NCBI GenBank assembly: GCA_963855995.1
Contig: OY979724.1
Location: 6,921,772 to 6,985,771, forward strand
Reading direction: 5' to 3'
Source of the DNA: Muricea muricata
Lineage: Eukaryota > Cnidaria > Anthozoa > Malacalcyonacea > Plexauridae
Length of the DNA: 64,000 nt
The notes below the pieces were generated by a model. The model was not told where the DNA came from. It made no database searches and saw only the letters and a program-made list of their open reading frames with translations. This document shows positions 12,186 through 24,692 of the stretch, piece by piece; position 1 is the first letter of the stretch, and every line of letters starts with the position of its first letter. The position numbers and the translations under genes are program-made.

Positions 12186-15100
12186 CTCATCATACAGTCA
12201 TCAAAATCGCGTTCTAAGCGTTCTGCAAGTGATTTGAGCGGTAAAAAGCTGACCAAATCGATAAGGGCAACGTTTTTCAAGTCGAAATGATGTTTAGAGC
12301 ACTAAACTTAACGACCTAAAAGATACCTTCTAAACTAAAATTTCTGACCTTCTCAAGACGGAAATCATGTTTTCGATGTTCCAACCATCGATATGAGCAG
12401 AGTCACTTGTTGAAATGAGAATACTAAAACTTTCTTTCTAACTAAGAAAAATCGATCTTGCAATGATCAAAATCGCGTTCTAAGCGTTCTGGAAGTGATT
12501 TGAGCGTTAAAAAGCCGTCTAAATCGATATCGGCAACGTTTTTGAGCTCTAAATGATGTTTTGAGCACTAAACTCAACGACCTAAAAGACACCTTCTAAA
12601 TAAAAATTTCTTACCTTTTCAAGACGGAAATCATCTTTTCGGTGCTCAAACTATCGAGATGAGTGAAATAACTTGATGAAATGAGAATCTTAAAACTTTC
12701 TTTCTAACTAAAAAAAAACGATCATACAGTCATCAAAATCGCGTTCTAAGCGTTCTGCAAGTGATTTGAGCGGTAAAAAGCTGTCCAAATCGATAAGGGC
12801 AACGTTTTTCAAGTCGAAATGATGTTTAGAGCACTAAACTTAACGACCTAAAAGATACCTTCTTAACCAAAATTTCTGACCTTCTCAAGACGGAAATCAT
12901 GTTTTCGATGTTCCAACTATCGATATGAGCAGAATCACTTGTTGAAATGAGAATACTAAACTTTCTTTCTAACTAAGAAAAATCGATCTTGCAATGATCA
13001 AAATCGCGTTTTTTGCGTTCTGGAAGCGATTTGAGCGTTAAGAAGCCGTCTAAATCGATCTCGGCAACGTTTTGAGCTCTAAATGATGTTTTGAGCACCA
13101 AACTCAAAGACCTAAAAGACACCTTCTAAATAAAAATTTCTTACCTTTTCAAGACGGAAATCATGTTTTCGGTGCTCAAACTATCGAGATGAGTGAAATA
13201 ACTTGATGAAATGAGAATCTTAAAACTTTCTTTCTAACTAAAAAAAAACCATCATACAGTCATCAAAATCGCGTTCTAAGCGTTCTGCAAGTGATTTGAG
13301 CGGTAAAAAGCTGTCCAAATCGATAAGGGCAACGTTTTTCAAGTCGAAATGATGTTTAGAGCACTAAACTTAACGACCTAAAAGATACCTTCTTAACCAA
13401 AATTTCTGACCTTCTCAAGACGGAAATCATGTTTTCGATGTTCCAACTATCGATATGAGCAGAATCACTTGTTGAAATGAGAATACTAAACTTTCTTTCT
13501 AAGAAAAATCGATCTTGCAACGATCAAAATTGCGTTTTTTGCGTTCTGGAAGCGATTTGAGCGTTAAGAAGCCGTCTAAATCGATCTCGGCAACGTTTTG
13601 AGCTCTAAATGATGTTTTGAGCACCAAACTCAAAGACCTAAAAGACACCTTCTAAATAAAAATTTCTTACCTTTTCAAGACGGAAATCATGTTTTCGGTG
13701 CTCAAACTATCGAGAAAAGCGAAATAACTTGATGAAATGAGAATCTTAAAACTTTCTTTCTAACTAAAAAAAAACGATCATACAGTCATCAAAATCGCGT
13801 TCTAAGCGTTCTGCAAGTGATTTGAGCGGTAAAAAGCTGTCCAAATCGATAACGGCAACGTTTTTAGGCTCGAAATGATGTTTAGAGCACTAAACTCAAC
13901 GACCTAAAAGATACCTTCTAAACCATAATTTCTGACCTTCTCAAGACGGAAATCATGTTTTCGATGTTCCAACCATCGATATGAGCAGAGTCACTTGTTG
14001 AAATGAGAATACTAAAACTTTCTTTCTAACTAAGAAAAATCGATGTTGCAATGATCAAAATCACGTTCTAAGCGTTCTGGAAGCGATTTGAGCGTTAAAA
14101 AGCCGTCTATATCGATATCGGCAACGTTTTTGAGCTCTAAATGATGTTTTGAGCACCAAACTCAAAGACCTAAAAGACACCTTCTAAATAAAAATTTCTT
14201 ACCTTTTCAAGACGGAAATCATCTTTTCGGTGCTCAAACTATCGAGATGAGCGAAATAACTTGATAAAATGAGAATCTTAAAACTTTCTTTCTAACTAAA
14301 AAAAACGATGATACGGTCATCAAAATCGTGTTCTAAGCGTTCTGCAAGTGATTTGAGCGGTAAAAAGCTGTCCAAATCGATAAGGGCAACGTTTTTCAAG
14401 TCGAAATGATGTTTAGAGCACTAAACTTAACGACCTAAAAGATACCTTCTTAACCAAAATTTCTGACCTTCTCAAGACGGAAATCATGTTTTCCATGTTC
14501 CAACAATCGATATGAGCAGAATCACTTGTTGAAATGAGAATACTAAAACTTTCTTTCTAACTAAGAAAAATCGATCTTGCAATGATCAAAATCGCGTTCT
14601 AAGCGTTCTGGAAGCGATTTGAGCGTTAAAAAGCCGTCTAAATCGATCTCGGCAACGTTTTTGAGCTCTAAATGATGTTTTGAGCACCAAACTCAACGAC
14701 CTAAAAGACACCTTCTAAATAAAAATTTCTTACCTTTTCAAGACGGAAATCATGTTTTCGGTGCTCAAACTATTGAGATGAGCGAAATAACTTGATGAAA
14801 TCAGAATCTTAAAACTTTCTTTCTAACTAAAAACAAACGATTATACAGTCATCAAAATCGAATTCTAAGCGTGCTGCAAGCGATTTGAGCGTTAAAAAGC
14901 TGTCTAAATCGATAACGGCAACGTTTTTAGGCTCGAAATGATGTTTAGAGAACTAAACTCAACGACCTAAAAGATACCTTCTAAACCAAAATTTGTGACC
15001 TTCTGAAGACGGAAATCATGTTTTCGATGTTCCAACCATCGATATGAGCAGAGTCACTTGTTGAAATGAGAATACTAAAACTTTCTTTCTAACTAAGAAA

Positions 15101-16876
15101 AATCGATCTTGCAATGATCAAAATCGCGTTTTTTGCGTTCTGGAAGCGATTTGAGCGTTAAGAAGCCGTCTAAATCGATCTCGGCAACGTTTTGAGCTCT
15201 AAATGATGTTTTGAGCACCAAACTCAAAGACCTAAAAGACACCTTCTAAATAAAAATTTCTTACCTTTTCAAGACGGAAATCATCTTTTCGGTGCTCAAA
15301 CTATCGAGATGAGTGAAATAACTTGATGAAATGAGAATCTTAAAACTTTCTTTCTAACTAAAAAAAAACGATCATACAGTCATCAAAATCGCGTTCTAAG
15401 CGTTCTGCAAGTGATTTGAGCGGTAAAAAGCTGTCCAAATCAATAAGGGCAACGTTTTTCAAGTCGAAATGATGTTTAGAGCACTAAACTTAACGACCTA
15501 AAAGATACCTTCTTAACCAAAATTTCTGACCTTCTCAAGACGGAAATCATGTTTTCGATGTTCCAACTATCGATATGAGCAGAATCACTTGTTGAAATGA
15601 GAATACTAAACTTTCTTTCTAACTAAGAAAAATCGATCTTGCAATGATCAAAATCGCGTTTTTTGCGTTCTGGAAGCGATTTGAGCGTTAAGAAGCCGTC
15701 TAAATCGATCTCGGCAACGTTTTGAGCTCTAAATGATGTTTTGAGCACCAAACTCAAAGACCTAAAAGACACCTTCTAAATAAAAATTTCTTACCTTTTC
15801 AAGACGGAAATCATCTTTTCGGTGCTCAAACTATCGAGATGAGTGAAATAACTTGATGAAATGAGAATCTTAAAACTTTCTTTCTAACTAAAAAAAAACT
15901 CATCATACAGTCATCAAAATCGCGTTCTAAGCGTTCTGCAAGTGATTTGAGCGGTAAAAAGCTGACCAAATCGATAAGGGCAACGTTTTTCAAGTCGAAA
16001 TGATGTTTAGAGCACTAAACTTAACGACCTAAAAGATACCTTCTAAACTAAAATTTCTGACCTTCTCAAGACGGAAATCATGTTTTCGATGTTCCAACCA
16101 TCGATATGAGCAGAGTCACTTGTTGAAATGAGAATACTAAAACTTTCTTTCTAACTAAGAAAAATCGATCTTGCAATGATCAAAATCGCGTTCTAAGCGT
16201 TCTGGAAGTGATTTGAGCGTTAAAAAGCCGTCTAAATCGATATCGGCAACGTTTTTGAGCTCTAAATGATGTTTTGAGCACTAAACTCAACGACCTAAAA
16301 GACACCTTCTAAATAAAAATTTCTTACCTTTTCAAGACGGAAATCATCTTTTCGGTGCTCAAACTATCGAGATGAGTGAAATAACTTGATGAAATGAGAA
16401 TCTTAAAACTTTCTTTCTAACTAAAAAAAAACGATCATACAGTCATCAAAATCGCGTTCTAAGCGTTCTGCAAGTGATTTGAGCGGTAAAAAGCTGTCCA
16501 AATCGATAAGGGCAACGTTTTTCAAGTCGAAATGATGTTTAGAGCACTAAACTTAACGACCTAAAAGATACCTTCTTAACCAAAATTTCTGACCTTCTCA
16601 AGACGGAAATCATGTTTTCGATGTTCCAACTATCGATATGAGCAGAATCACTTGTTGAAATGAGAATACTAAACTTTCTTTCTAACTAAGAAAAATCGAT
16701 CTTGCAATGATCAAAATCGCGTTTTTTGCGTTCTGGAAGCGATTTGAGCGTTAAGAAGCCGTCTAAATCGATCTCGGCAACGTTTTGAGCTCTAAATGAT
16801 GTTTTGAGCACCAAACTCAAAGACCTAAAAGACACCTTCTAAATAAAAATTTCTTACCTTTTCAAGACGGAAATCA
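9304..16876. repeat. 3,713-bp tandem duplication (seven dimers, two copies)
   Basis: Sequence 9304 to about 13163 matches 13017 to about 16876 at an offset of 3,713. Shared rare marks are the CTAA loss (near 9784 and 13497), the cacg-type B start (near 10350 and 14063), gagaactaaac (near 11237 and 14950) and atttgtgacc with ttctgaagac (11278 and 14991). The left edge is fixed by ttttttcg at 9300 against ttttttgcg at 13013, the right edge by catg at 13163 against catc at 16876. The period is a whole number of dimers, as expected for in-register unequal exchange. Confidence 0.8.
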
Positions 16877-19800
16877 TCTTTTCGGTGCTCAAACTATCGA
16901 GATGAGCTGAAATAACTTGATGAAAATGAGAATCTTAAAACTTTCTTTCTAACTAAAAAAAAACCATCATACAGTAATCAAAATCGCGTTCTAAGCGTTC
17001 TGCAAGTGATTTGAGCGGTAAAAAGCTGTCCAAATCGATAAGGGCAACGTTTTCAAGTCGAAATGATGTTTAGAGCACTAAACTTAACGACCTAAAAGAT
17101 ACCTTCTTAACTCAAAATTTCTGACCTTCTCAAGACGGAAATCATGTTTTCGATGTTTCCAACTATCGATATGAGCAGAATCACTTGTTGAAATGAGAAT
17201 ACTAAACTTTCTTTCTAACTAAGAAAAATCGATCTTGCAATGATCAAAATCGCGTTTTTTGCGTTCTGGAAGCGATTTGAGCGTTAAGAAGCCGTCTAAA
17301 TCGATCTCGGCAACGTTTTGAGCTCTAAATGATGTTTTGAGCACCAAACTCAAAGACCTAAAAGACACCTTCTAAATAAAAATTTCTTACCTTTTCAAGA
17401 CGGAAATCATCTTTTCGGTGCTCAAACTATCGAGATGAGTGAAATAACTTGATGAAATGAGATCTTAAAACTTTCTTTCTAACTAAAAAAAAAACCATCA
17501 TACAGTCATCAAAATCGCGTTCTAAGCGTTCTGCAAGTGATTTGAGCGGTAAAAAGCTGTCCAAATCGATAAGGGCAACGTTTTTTCAAGTCGAAATGAT
17601 GTTTTAGAGCACTAAACTTAACGACCTAAAAGATACCTTCTTAACCAAAATTTCTGACCTTCTCAAGACGGAAATTGTGTTTTCGATGTTCCAACTATCG
17701 ATATGAGCAGAATCACTTGTTGAAATGAGAATACTAAACTTTCTTTCTAACTAAGAAAAATCGATCTTGCAATGATCAAAATCGCGTTTTTTGCGTTCTG
17801 GAAGCGATTTGAGCGTTAAGAAGCCGTCTAAATCGATCTCGGCAACGTTTTGAGCTCTAAATGATGTTTTGAGCACCAAACTCAAAGACCTAAAAGACAC
17901 CTTCTAAATAAAATTTTCTTACCTTTTCAAGACGGAAATCATGTTTTCGGTGCTCAAACTATCGAGAATAGCGAAAAAACTTGATGAAATGAGAATCTTA
18001 AAACTTTCTTTCTAACTAAAAAAAAAACGATCATACAGTCATCAAAATCGCGTTCTAAGCGTTCTGCAAGTGATTTGAGCGGTAAAAAGCTGTCCAAATC
18101 GATAACGGCAACGTTTTTAGGCTCGAAATGATGTTTAGAGCACTAAACTTAACGACCTAAAAGACACCTTCTAAACCATAATTTCTGACCTTCTCAAGAC
18201 GGAAATCATGTTTTCGATGTTCCAACCATCGATTATGAGCAGAGTCACTTGTTGAAATGAGAATACTAAAACTTTCTTTCTAACTAAGAAAAATCGATCT
18301 TGCAATGATAAAAATTGCGTTCTAAGCGTTCTGGAAGTGATTTGAGCGTTAAAAAGCCGTCTAAATCGATATCGGCAACGTTTTTGAGCTCTAAAGGATG
18401 TTTTGAGCACTAAACTCAACGACCTAAAACACACCTTCTAAATAAAAATTTCTTACCTTTTCAAGACGGAAATCATCTTTTCGGTGCTCAAACTATCGAG
18501 ATGAGTGAAATAACTTGATGCAATGAGAATCTTAAAACTTTCTTTCTAACTAAAAGAAAACGATCATACAGTCATCAAAATCGCGTTCTAAGCGTTCTGC
18601 AAGTGATTTGAGCGGTAAAAAGCTGTCCAAATCGATAAGGGCAACGTTTTTCAAGTCGAAATGATGTTTAGAGCACTAAACTTAACGACCTAAAAGATAC
18701 CTTCTTAACCAAAATTTCTGACCTTCTCAAGACGGAAATCATGTTTTCGATGTTCCAACTATCGATATGAGCAGAATCACTTGTTGAAATGAGAATACTA
18801 AACTTTCTTTCTAACTAAGAAAAATCGATCTTGCAATGATCAAAATCGCGTTTTTTCGTTCTGGAAGCGATTTGAGCGTTAAGAAGCCGTCTAAATCGAT
18901 CTCGGCAACGTTTTGAGCTCTAAATGATGTTTTGAGCACCAAACTCAAAGACCTAAAAGACACCTTCTAAATAAAAATTTCTTACCTTTTCAAGACGGAA
19001 ATCATGTTTTCGGTGCTCAAACTATCGAGATGAGTGAAATAACTTGATGAAATGAGAATCTTAAAACTTTCTTTCTAACTAAAAAAAAACCATCATACAG
19101 TCATCAAAATCGCGTTCTAAGCGTTCTGCAAGTGATTTGAGCGGTAAAAAGCTGTCCAAATCGATAAGGGCAACGTTTTTCAAGTCGAAATGATGTTTAG
19201 AGCACTAAACTTAACGACCTAAAAGATACCTTCTTAACCAAAATTTCTGACCTTCTCAAGACGGAAATCATGTTTTCGATGTTCCAACTATCGATATGAG
19301 CAGAATCACTTGTTGAAATGAGAATACTAAACTTTCTTTCTAAGAAAAATCGATCTTGCAACGATCAAAATCGCGTTTTTTGCGTTCTGGAAGCGATTTG
19401 AGCGTTAAGAAGCCGTCTAAATCGATCTCGGCAACGTTTTGAGCTCTAAATGATGTTTTGAGCACCAAACTCAAAGACCTAAAAGACACCTTCTAAATAA
19501 AAATTTCTTACCTTTTCAAGACGGAAATCATGTTTTCGGTGCTCAAACTATCGAGAAAAGCGAAATAACTTGATGAAATGAGAATCTTAAAACTTTCTTT
19601 CTAACTAAAAAAAAACGATCATACAGTCATCAAAATCGCGTTCTAAGCGTTCTGCAAGTGATTTGAGCGGTAAAAAGCTGTCCAAATCGATAACGGCAAC
19701 GTTTTTAGGCTCGAAATGATGTTTAGAGCACTAAACTCAACGACCTAAAAGATACCTTCTAAACCATAATTTCTGACCTTCTCAAGACGGAAATCATGTT

Positions 19801-21735
19801 TTCGATGTTCCAACCATCGATATGAGCAGAGTCACTTGTTGAAATGAGAATACTAAAACTTTCTTTCTAACTAAGAAAAATCGATGTTGCAATGATCAAA
19901 ATCACGTTCTAAGCGTTCTGGAAGCGATTTGAGCGTTAAAAAGCCGTCTATATCGATATCGGCAACGTTTTTGAGCTCTAAATGATGTTTTGAGCACCAA
20001 ACTCAAAGACCTAAAAGACACCTTCTAAATAAAAATTTCTTACCTTTTCAAGACGGAAATCATCTTTTCGGTGCTCAAACTATCGAGATGAGCGAAATAA
20101 CTTGATAAAATGAGAATCTTAAAACTTTCTTTCTAACTAAAAAAAACGATGATACGGTCATCAAAATCGTGTTCTAAGCGTTCTGCAAGTGATTTGAGCG
20201 GTAAAAAGCTGTCCAAATCGATAAGGGCAACGTTTTTCAAGTCGAAATGATGTTTAGAGCACTAAACTTAACGACCTAAAAGATACCTTCTTAACCAAAA
20301 TTTCTGACCTTCTCAAGACGGAAATCATGTTTTCCATGTTCCAACAATCGATATGAGCAGAATCACTTGTTGAAATGAGAATACTAAAACTTTCTTTCTA
20401 ACTAAGAAAAATCGATCTTGCAATGATCAAAATCGCGTTCTAAGCGTTCTGGAAGCGATTTGAGCGTTAAAAAGCCGTCTAAATCGATCTCGGCAACGTT
20501 TTTGAGCTCTAAATGATGTTTTGAGCACCAAACTCAACGACCTAAAAGACACCTTCTAAATAAAAATTTCTTACCTTTTCAAGACGGAAATCATGTTTTC
20601 GGTGCTCAAACTATTGAGATGAGCGAAATAACTTGATGAAATCAGAATCTTAAAACTTTCTTTCTAACTAAAAACAAACGATTATACAGTCATCAAAATC
20701 GAATTCTAAGCGTGCTGCAAGCGATTTGAGCGTTAAAAAGCTGTCTAAATCGATAACGGCAACGTTTTTAGGCTCGAAATGATGTTTAGAGAACTAAACT
20801 CAACGACCTAAAAGATACCTTCTAAACCAAAATTTCTGACCTTCTGAAGACGGAAATCATGTTTTCGATGTTCCAACCATCGATATGAGCAGAGTCACTT
20901 GTTGAAATGAGAATACTAAATTTTTCTTTCTAACTAAGAAAAATCGATCTTGCAATGATCAAAATCGCGTTTTTTGCGTTCTGGAAGCGATTTGAGCGTT
21001 AAGAAGCCGTCTAAATCGATCTCGGCAACGTTTTGAGCTCTAAATGATGTTTTGAGCACCAAACTCAAAGACCTAAAAGACACCTTCTAAATAAAAATTT
21101 CTTACCTTTTCAAGACGGAAATCATCTTTTCGGTGCTCAAACTATCGAGATGAGTGAAATAACTTGATGAAATGAGAATCTTAAAACTTTCTTTCTAACT
21201 AAAAAAAAACGATCATACAGTCATCAAAATCGCGTTCTAAGCGTTCTGCAAGTGATTTGAGCGGTAAAAAGCTGTCCAAATCAATAAGGGCAACGTTTTT
21301 CAAGTCGAAATGATGTTTAGAGCACTAAACTTAACGACCTAAAAGATACCTTCTTAACCAAAATTTCTGACCTTCTCAAGACGGAAATCATGTTTTCGAT
21401 GTTCCAACTATCGATATGAGCAGAATCACTTGTTGAAATGAGAATACTAAACTTTCTTTCTAACTAAGAAAAATCGATCTTGCAATGATCAAAATCGCGT
21501 TTTTTGCGTTCTGGAAGCGATTTGAGCGTTAAGAAGCCGTCTAAATCGATCTCGGCAACGTTTTGAGCTCTAAATGATGTTTTGAGCACCAAACTCAAAG
21601 ACCTAAAAGACACCTTCTAAATAAAAATTTCTTACCTTTTCAAGACGGAAATCATCTTTTCGGTGCTCAAACTATCGAGATGAGTGAAATAACTTGATGA
21701 AATGAGAATCTTAAAACTTTCTTTCTAACTAAAAA
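15909..21735. repeat. Duplicated block, partner at about 6360-12185
   Basis: Second copy of the 5.8-kb block. Apart from 16905-18235 it follows its partner with only scattered substitutions, for example atttctgacc at 20832 where the partner has atttgtgacc at 11278. The right edge is set where cccatcat at about 21740 faces ctcatcat at about 12186. Confidence 0.75.
16905..18235. other. Indel-rich patch in the satellite, probable sequencing or polishing error
   Basis: Compared with the copy at about 7356-8682 and with the general repeat, this stretch has many one-base changes: gagctgaa (extra base, 16907), tgaaaatgag (extra A, 16923), cgttttcaag (missing T, 17050), taactcaaaa (extra T, 17112), gtttccaac (extra T, 17158), gagatctt (missing A, 17461), cgttttttcaag (extra T, 17581), gttttagagc (extra T, 17600) and cgattatgag (extra T, 18232). 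The rest of the 5.8-kb block has essentially none. The last insertion lengthens the local minus-strand open frame to 87 codons. Confidence 0.75.
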
Positions 21736-24692
21736 AAAACCCATCATACAGTCATCAAAATCGCGTTCTAAGCGTTCTGCAAGTGATTTGAGCGGTAAAA
21801 AGCTGTCCAAATCGATAAGGGCAACGTTTTTCAAGTCGAAATGATGTTTAGAGCACTAAACTTAACGACCTAAAAGATACCTTCTTAACCAAAATTTCTG
21901 ACCTTCTCAAGACGGAAATTGTGTTTTCGATGTTCCAACTATCGATATGAGCAGAATCACTTGTTGAAATGAGAATACTAAACTTTCTTTCTAACTAAGA
22001 AAAATCGATCTTGCAATGATCAAAATCGCGTTTTTTGCGTTCTGGAAGCGATTTGAGCGTTAAGAAGCCGTCTAAATCGATCTCGGCAACGTTTTGAGCT
22101 CTAAATGATGTTTTGAGCACCAAACTCAAAGACCTAAAAGACACCTTCTAAATAAAAATTTCTTACCTTTTCAAGACGGAAATCATGTTTTCGGTGCTCA
22201 AACTATCGAGAATAGCGAAAAAACTTGATGAAATGAGAATCTTAAAACTTTCTTTCTAACTAAAAAAAAAACGATCATACAGTCATCAAAATCGCGTTCT
22301 AAGCGTTCTGCAAGTGATTTGAGCGGTAAAAAGCTGTCCAAATCGATAACGGCAACGTTTTTAGGCTCGAAATGATGTTTAGAGCACTAAACTTAACGAC
22401 CTAAAAGACACCTTCTAAACCATAATTTCTGACCTTCTCAAGACGGAAATCATGTTTTCGATGTTCCAACCATCGATATGAGCAGAGTCACTTGTTGAAA
22501 TGAGAATACTAAAACTTTCTTTCTAACTAAGAAAAATCGATCTTGCAATGATCAAAATCGCGTTCTAAGCGTTCTGGAAGTGATTTGAGCGTTAAAAAGC
22601 CGTCTAAATCGATATCGGCAACGTTTTTGAGCTCTAAAGGATGTTTTGAGCACTAAACTCAACGACCTAAAAGACACCTTCTAAATAAAAATTTCTTACC
22701 TTTTCAAGACGGAAATCATCTTTTCGGTGCTCAAACTATCGAGATGAGTGAAATAACTTGATGAAATGAGAATCTTAAAACTTTCTTTCTAACTAAAAAA
22801 AAACGATCATACAGTCATCAAAATCGCGTTCTAAGCGTTCTGCAAGTGATTTGAGCGGTAAAAAGCTGTCCAAATCGATAAGGGCAACGTTTTTCAAGTC
22901 GAAATGATGTTTAGAGCACTAAACTTAACGACCTAAAAGATACCTTCTTAACCAAAATTTCTGACCTTCTCAAGACGGAAATCATGTTTTCGATGTTCCA
23001 ACTATCGATATGAGCAGAATCACTTGTTGAAATGAGAATACTAAACTTTCTTTCTAACTAAGAAAAATCGATCTTGCAATGATCAAAATCGCGTTTTTTG
23101 CGTTCTAGAAGCGATTTGAGCGTTAAGAAGCCGTCTAAATCGATCTCGGCAACGTTTTGAGCTCTAAATGATGTTTTGAGCACCAAACTCAAAGACCTAA
23201 AAGACACCTTCTAAATAAAAATTTCTTATCTTTTCAAGACGGAAATCATCTTTTCGGTGCTCAAACTATCGAGATGAGTGAAATAACTTGATGAAATGAG
23301 AATCTTAAAACTTTCTTTCTAACTAAAAAAAAACGATCATACAGTCATCAAAATCGCGTTCTAAGCGTTCTGCAAGTGATTTGAGCGGTAAAAAGCTGTC
23401 CAAATCAATAAGGGCAACGTTTTTCAAGTCGAAATGATGTTTAGAGCACTAAACTTAACGACCTAAAAGATACCTTCTTAACCAAAATTTCTGACCTTCT
23501 CAAGACGGAAATCATGTTTTCGATGTTCCAACTATCGATATGAGCAGAATCACTTGTTGAAATGAGAATACTAAACTTTCTTTCTAACTAAGAAAAATCG
23601 ATCTTGCAATGATCAAAATCGCGTTTTTTGCGTTCTGGAAGCGATTTGAGCGTTAAGAAGCCGTCTAAATCGATCTCGGCAACGTTTTGAGCTCTAAATG
23701 ATGTTTTGAGCACCAAACTCAAAGACCTAAAAGACACCTTCTAAATAAAAATTTCTTACCTTTTCAAGACGGAAATCATCTTTTCGGTGCTCAAACTATC
23801 GAGATGAGTGAAATAACTTGATGAAATGAGAATCTTAAAACTTTCTTTCTAACTAAAAAAAAACCCATCATACAGTCATCAAAATCGCGTTCTAAGCGTT
23901 CTGCAAGTGATTTGAGCGGTAAAAAGCTGTCCAAATCGATAACGGCAACGTTTTTAGGCTCGAAATGATGTTTAGAGCACTAAACTTAACGACCTAAAAG
24001 ACACCTTCTAAACCATAATTTCTGACCTTCTCAAGACGGAAATCATGTTTTCGATGTTCCAACCATCGATATGAGCAGAGTCACTTGTTGAAATGAGAAT
24101 ACTAAAACTTTCTTTCTAACTAAGAAAAATCGATCTTGCAATGATCAAAATCGCGTTCTAAGCGTTCTGGAAGTGATTTGAGCGTTAAAAAGCCGTCTAA
24201 ATCGATATCGGCAACGTTTTTGAGCTCTAAAGGATGTTTTGAGCACTAAACTCAACGACCTAAAAGACACCTTCTAAATAAAAATTTCTTACCTTTTCAA
24301 GACGGAAATCATCTTTTCGGTGCTCAAACTATCGAGATGAGTGAAATAACTTGATGAAATGAGAATCTTAAAACTTTCTTTCTAACTAAAAAAAAACGAT
24401 CATACAGTCATCAAAATCGCGTTCTAAGCGTTCTGCAAGTGATTTGAGCGGTAAAAAGCTGTCCAAATCGATAAGGGCAACGTTTTTCAAGTCGAAATGA
24501 TGTTTAGAGCACTAAACTTAACGACCTAAAAGATACCTTCTTAACCAAAATTTCTGACCTTCTCAAGACGGAAATCATGTTTTCGATGTTCCAACTATCG
24601 ATATGAGCAGAATCACTTGTTGAAATGAGAATACTAAACTTTCTTTCTAACTAAGAAAAATCGATCTTGCAATGATCAAAATCGCGTTTTTT

